Of a stretch of DNA of 64,000 nt, positions 62,899 to 64,000 are shown piece by piece. Under the pieces are notes generated by a model, which ran no database searches, was not told where the DNA came from, and was given only the letters and a program-made list of their open reading frames with translations. Origin of the DNA: Ilyobacter_A sp963675185 (lineage in GTDB: Bacteria > Fusobacteriota > Fusobacteriia > Fusobacteriales > Fusobacteriaceae); contig CAXXOH010000001.1 of the NCBI GenBank assembly GCA_963675185.2, positions 282,151-346,150 of the forward strand, given 5' to 3'. How positions within the stretch are numbered: position 1 is the first letter of the stretch; every line of letters begins with the position of its first letter. Position numbers and translations under genes: made by a program.

Positions 62899-63963
62899 TT
62901 ATGTATACTGATTTAAAATTTTTAAGGCGGCTTCTTCCGAGGATTGGTATAGATGCGAATAGGTATTGAGAGTTTCATCTATCTTTGAATGCCCCAACCT
63001 TTTTGAAATTACAAGTATATTGACGTTATTGTTGATAAGCAAACTTGCATGGCTGTGTCTCAGGTCGTGAGGAGTTATCCTCTTGACTCCAGCTTTTTTA
63101 TGATGTCTATTCAAGTCATTTCTAAATAGATACTTAGAAACTGGAAATATCCTGTCATCTGAGGATAGATCATACAAAGAGTCTAAATAATTCTGCAGAA
63201 CACTGACTAATACATCAGGCATTTTTATAACCCTGTTACTCGATTCTGTCTTAGGCGATCCAATGATTTCTTTTCCCTGCAGCTTTGAGTAACTTTTATT
63301 AATAGTGATAGTTTTTTTCTTTAAATCAATATCTTTTCTAGTGAGTGCCAACAATTCTCCCAGTCTGATACCTGTCCAGAACAAAGTGCTGAATCCTGCG
63401 TAGCTCACCGGCTTGTCTGCTATTACCTTCAAAAATTTGTTGAACTCCTCTAAGGTCCAGATATTCATTTTTTTCGGATACTGCAGTTTTAGAGGCCCAG
63501 CTTTTTTTACCGGATTCTCTCTCAAATTATGGAAGTTGACGGCATAATTGAATATAGCTGCCAATTCAGAGTTTATATTTTTTATATATCTACCGCTATA
63601 TTCTTTGTTGGTTTTGTCGTTAACAGCACTGATTAATTTATTTTGAAATCTTCTAATTACAGCTGCCGATATCTGCGACACCTCCATGTCTTCAAAATAA
63701 GGAAGAATCCTGTTTTCAAAAATGTTTTCTTTTTTCAGGTAGGTGCCTTCTTTTATTCTGTGCTTCATATCTTTCATATAAAGACTGTATAAACTTTTAA
63801 ATTTCATATTCATAGAAAAATTTGATTCAAGTAGGAATTCTCTCTCCCACTCTAACGCTTCTTTTTTCGTGGAAAATCCCCTTTTATGTTTCTGCTTTCT
63901 CTTGCCGTTATAATTATAGTAAAAACGCACTTCCCACTTTTTACCATCTTTAAAAGCTGCCAT
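62899..63963 (-). CDS. Tyrosine recombinase/integrase (Tn916/phage type)
   Basis: 354 residues with a complete three-domain layout: N-terminal arm-binding domain (WEVRFYYNYNGKRKQKHKRG), a core-binding SAM-like domain (about 55-155) and the catalytic domain. The catalytic residues are visible: Arg in WTGIRLGELLAL, HxxR in HDLRHSHAS, and His plus the nucleophile Tyr in LGHSKIDETLNTYSHLY. It marks an integrative element next to the tRNA-Ala(GGC) gene. CGGAGGGGAC precedes the ATG. The other boundary is not in the window. Confidence 0.93.
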   Translation of the reverse strand: MAAFKDGKKWEVRFYYNYNGKRKQKHKRGFSTKKEALEWEREFLLESNFSMNMKFKSLYSLYMKDMKHRIKEGTYLKKENIFENRILPYFEDMEVSQISAAVIRRFQNKLISAVNDKTNKEYSGRYIKNINSELAAIFNYAVNFHNLRENPVKKAGPLKLQYPKKMNIWTLEEFNKFLKVIADKPVSYAGFSTLFWTGIRLGELLALTRKDIDLKKKTITINKSYSKLQGKEIIGSPKTESSNRVIKMPDVLVSVLQNYLDSLYDLSSDDRIFPVSKYLFRNDLNRHHKKAGVKRITPHDLRHSHASLLINNNVNILVISKRLGHSKIDETLNTYSHLYQSSEEAALKILNQYT

Positions 63964-64000
63964 CTAACTCACAGTCCCCTCCGAAATTTGAGAACTTATC

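Overview
The window is AT-rich bacterial DNA from a strict or near-strict anaerobe. Anaerobe signs are desulfoferrodoxin, a 2[4Fe-4S] ferredoxin, a 2-oxoacid:ferredoxin oxidoreductase, a two-subunit class I fumarase, Rnf-type subunits and four radical-SAM enzymes. Gene content, codon use and the many lipobox proteins suggest a marine Fusobacteriota (Ilyobacter/Propionigenium/Psychrilyobacter-like). That placement is inference and was not tested by any search.

Layout. 1-1.8 kb: partial coiled-coil gene, MORN-repeat lipoprotein and a Gly-Glu-Ala-Met tRNA operon. 1.9-13.3 kb: flavin disulfide oxidoreductase, arsenite operon (arsR, ACR3, CoA-disulfide reductase/rhodanese, PAS-GGDEF), phosphodiesterase, a second GGDEF protein and a Nudix hydrolase, with two sister IS4-family copies. 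13.8-15.4 kb: second arsR-type operon (ArsR, ArsP-like permease, mini-thioredoxin). 15.9-19.7 kb: 2-oxoacid:ferredoxin oxidoreductase whose beta gene is a multiply broken relic, then ferredoxin and superoxide reductase. 19.7-30.6 kb: a decayed accessory region with IS256, IS30 (two) and IS3 elements, a tRNA-Leu fragment, a TSUP permease, a GGDEF gene split by IS30, and a cyclic-di-GMP-I riboswitch ahead of a 5'-truncated HD-GYP gene and an intact HD-GYP gene. 30.7-33.4 kb: DJ-1-like protein, cyclophilin lipoprotein and small envelope proteins.

33,401-53,496 is a 20.1-kb unit bounded by two direct, full-length IS4-family copies. Its outer ends carry the same 10-bp sequence, while its inner IS flanks differ. 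This is the pattern of a composite transposon, or of a circle integrated by recombination. It carries a NusG-II protein, a CrtI-like/UbiB-like/TVP38 operon, fumarase plus malic enzyme (fumarate to malate to pyruvate), a radical-SAM protein, a minimal RnfC plus RnfD-RnfG fusion pair, a degenerate metal-binding lipoprotein-like SBP, NamZ, and a guanine-riboswitch-controlled purine permease.

53.5-60.6 kb is ordinary chromosome (dtd, pncB, a radical-SAM/TIGR03915 DNA-repair pair, yhcC-like) ending in a seven-tRNA operon. 60.6-64 kb is an island next to the tRNA-Ala gene with an Mrr-like nuclease, an unknown partner and a tyrosine integrase.

Two themes stand out. First, every IS4-family insertion and the IS256 insertion lie inside rho-independent terminator hairpins, and one IS30 copy lies just after the T-tract of another. 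Second, cyclic-di-GMP genes are dense between 4.8 and 29.3 kb: three GGDEF genes (one broken), two HD-GYP genes and a riboswitch.
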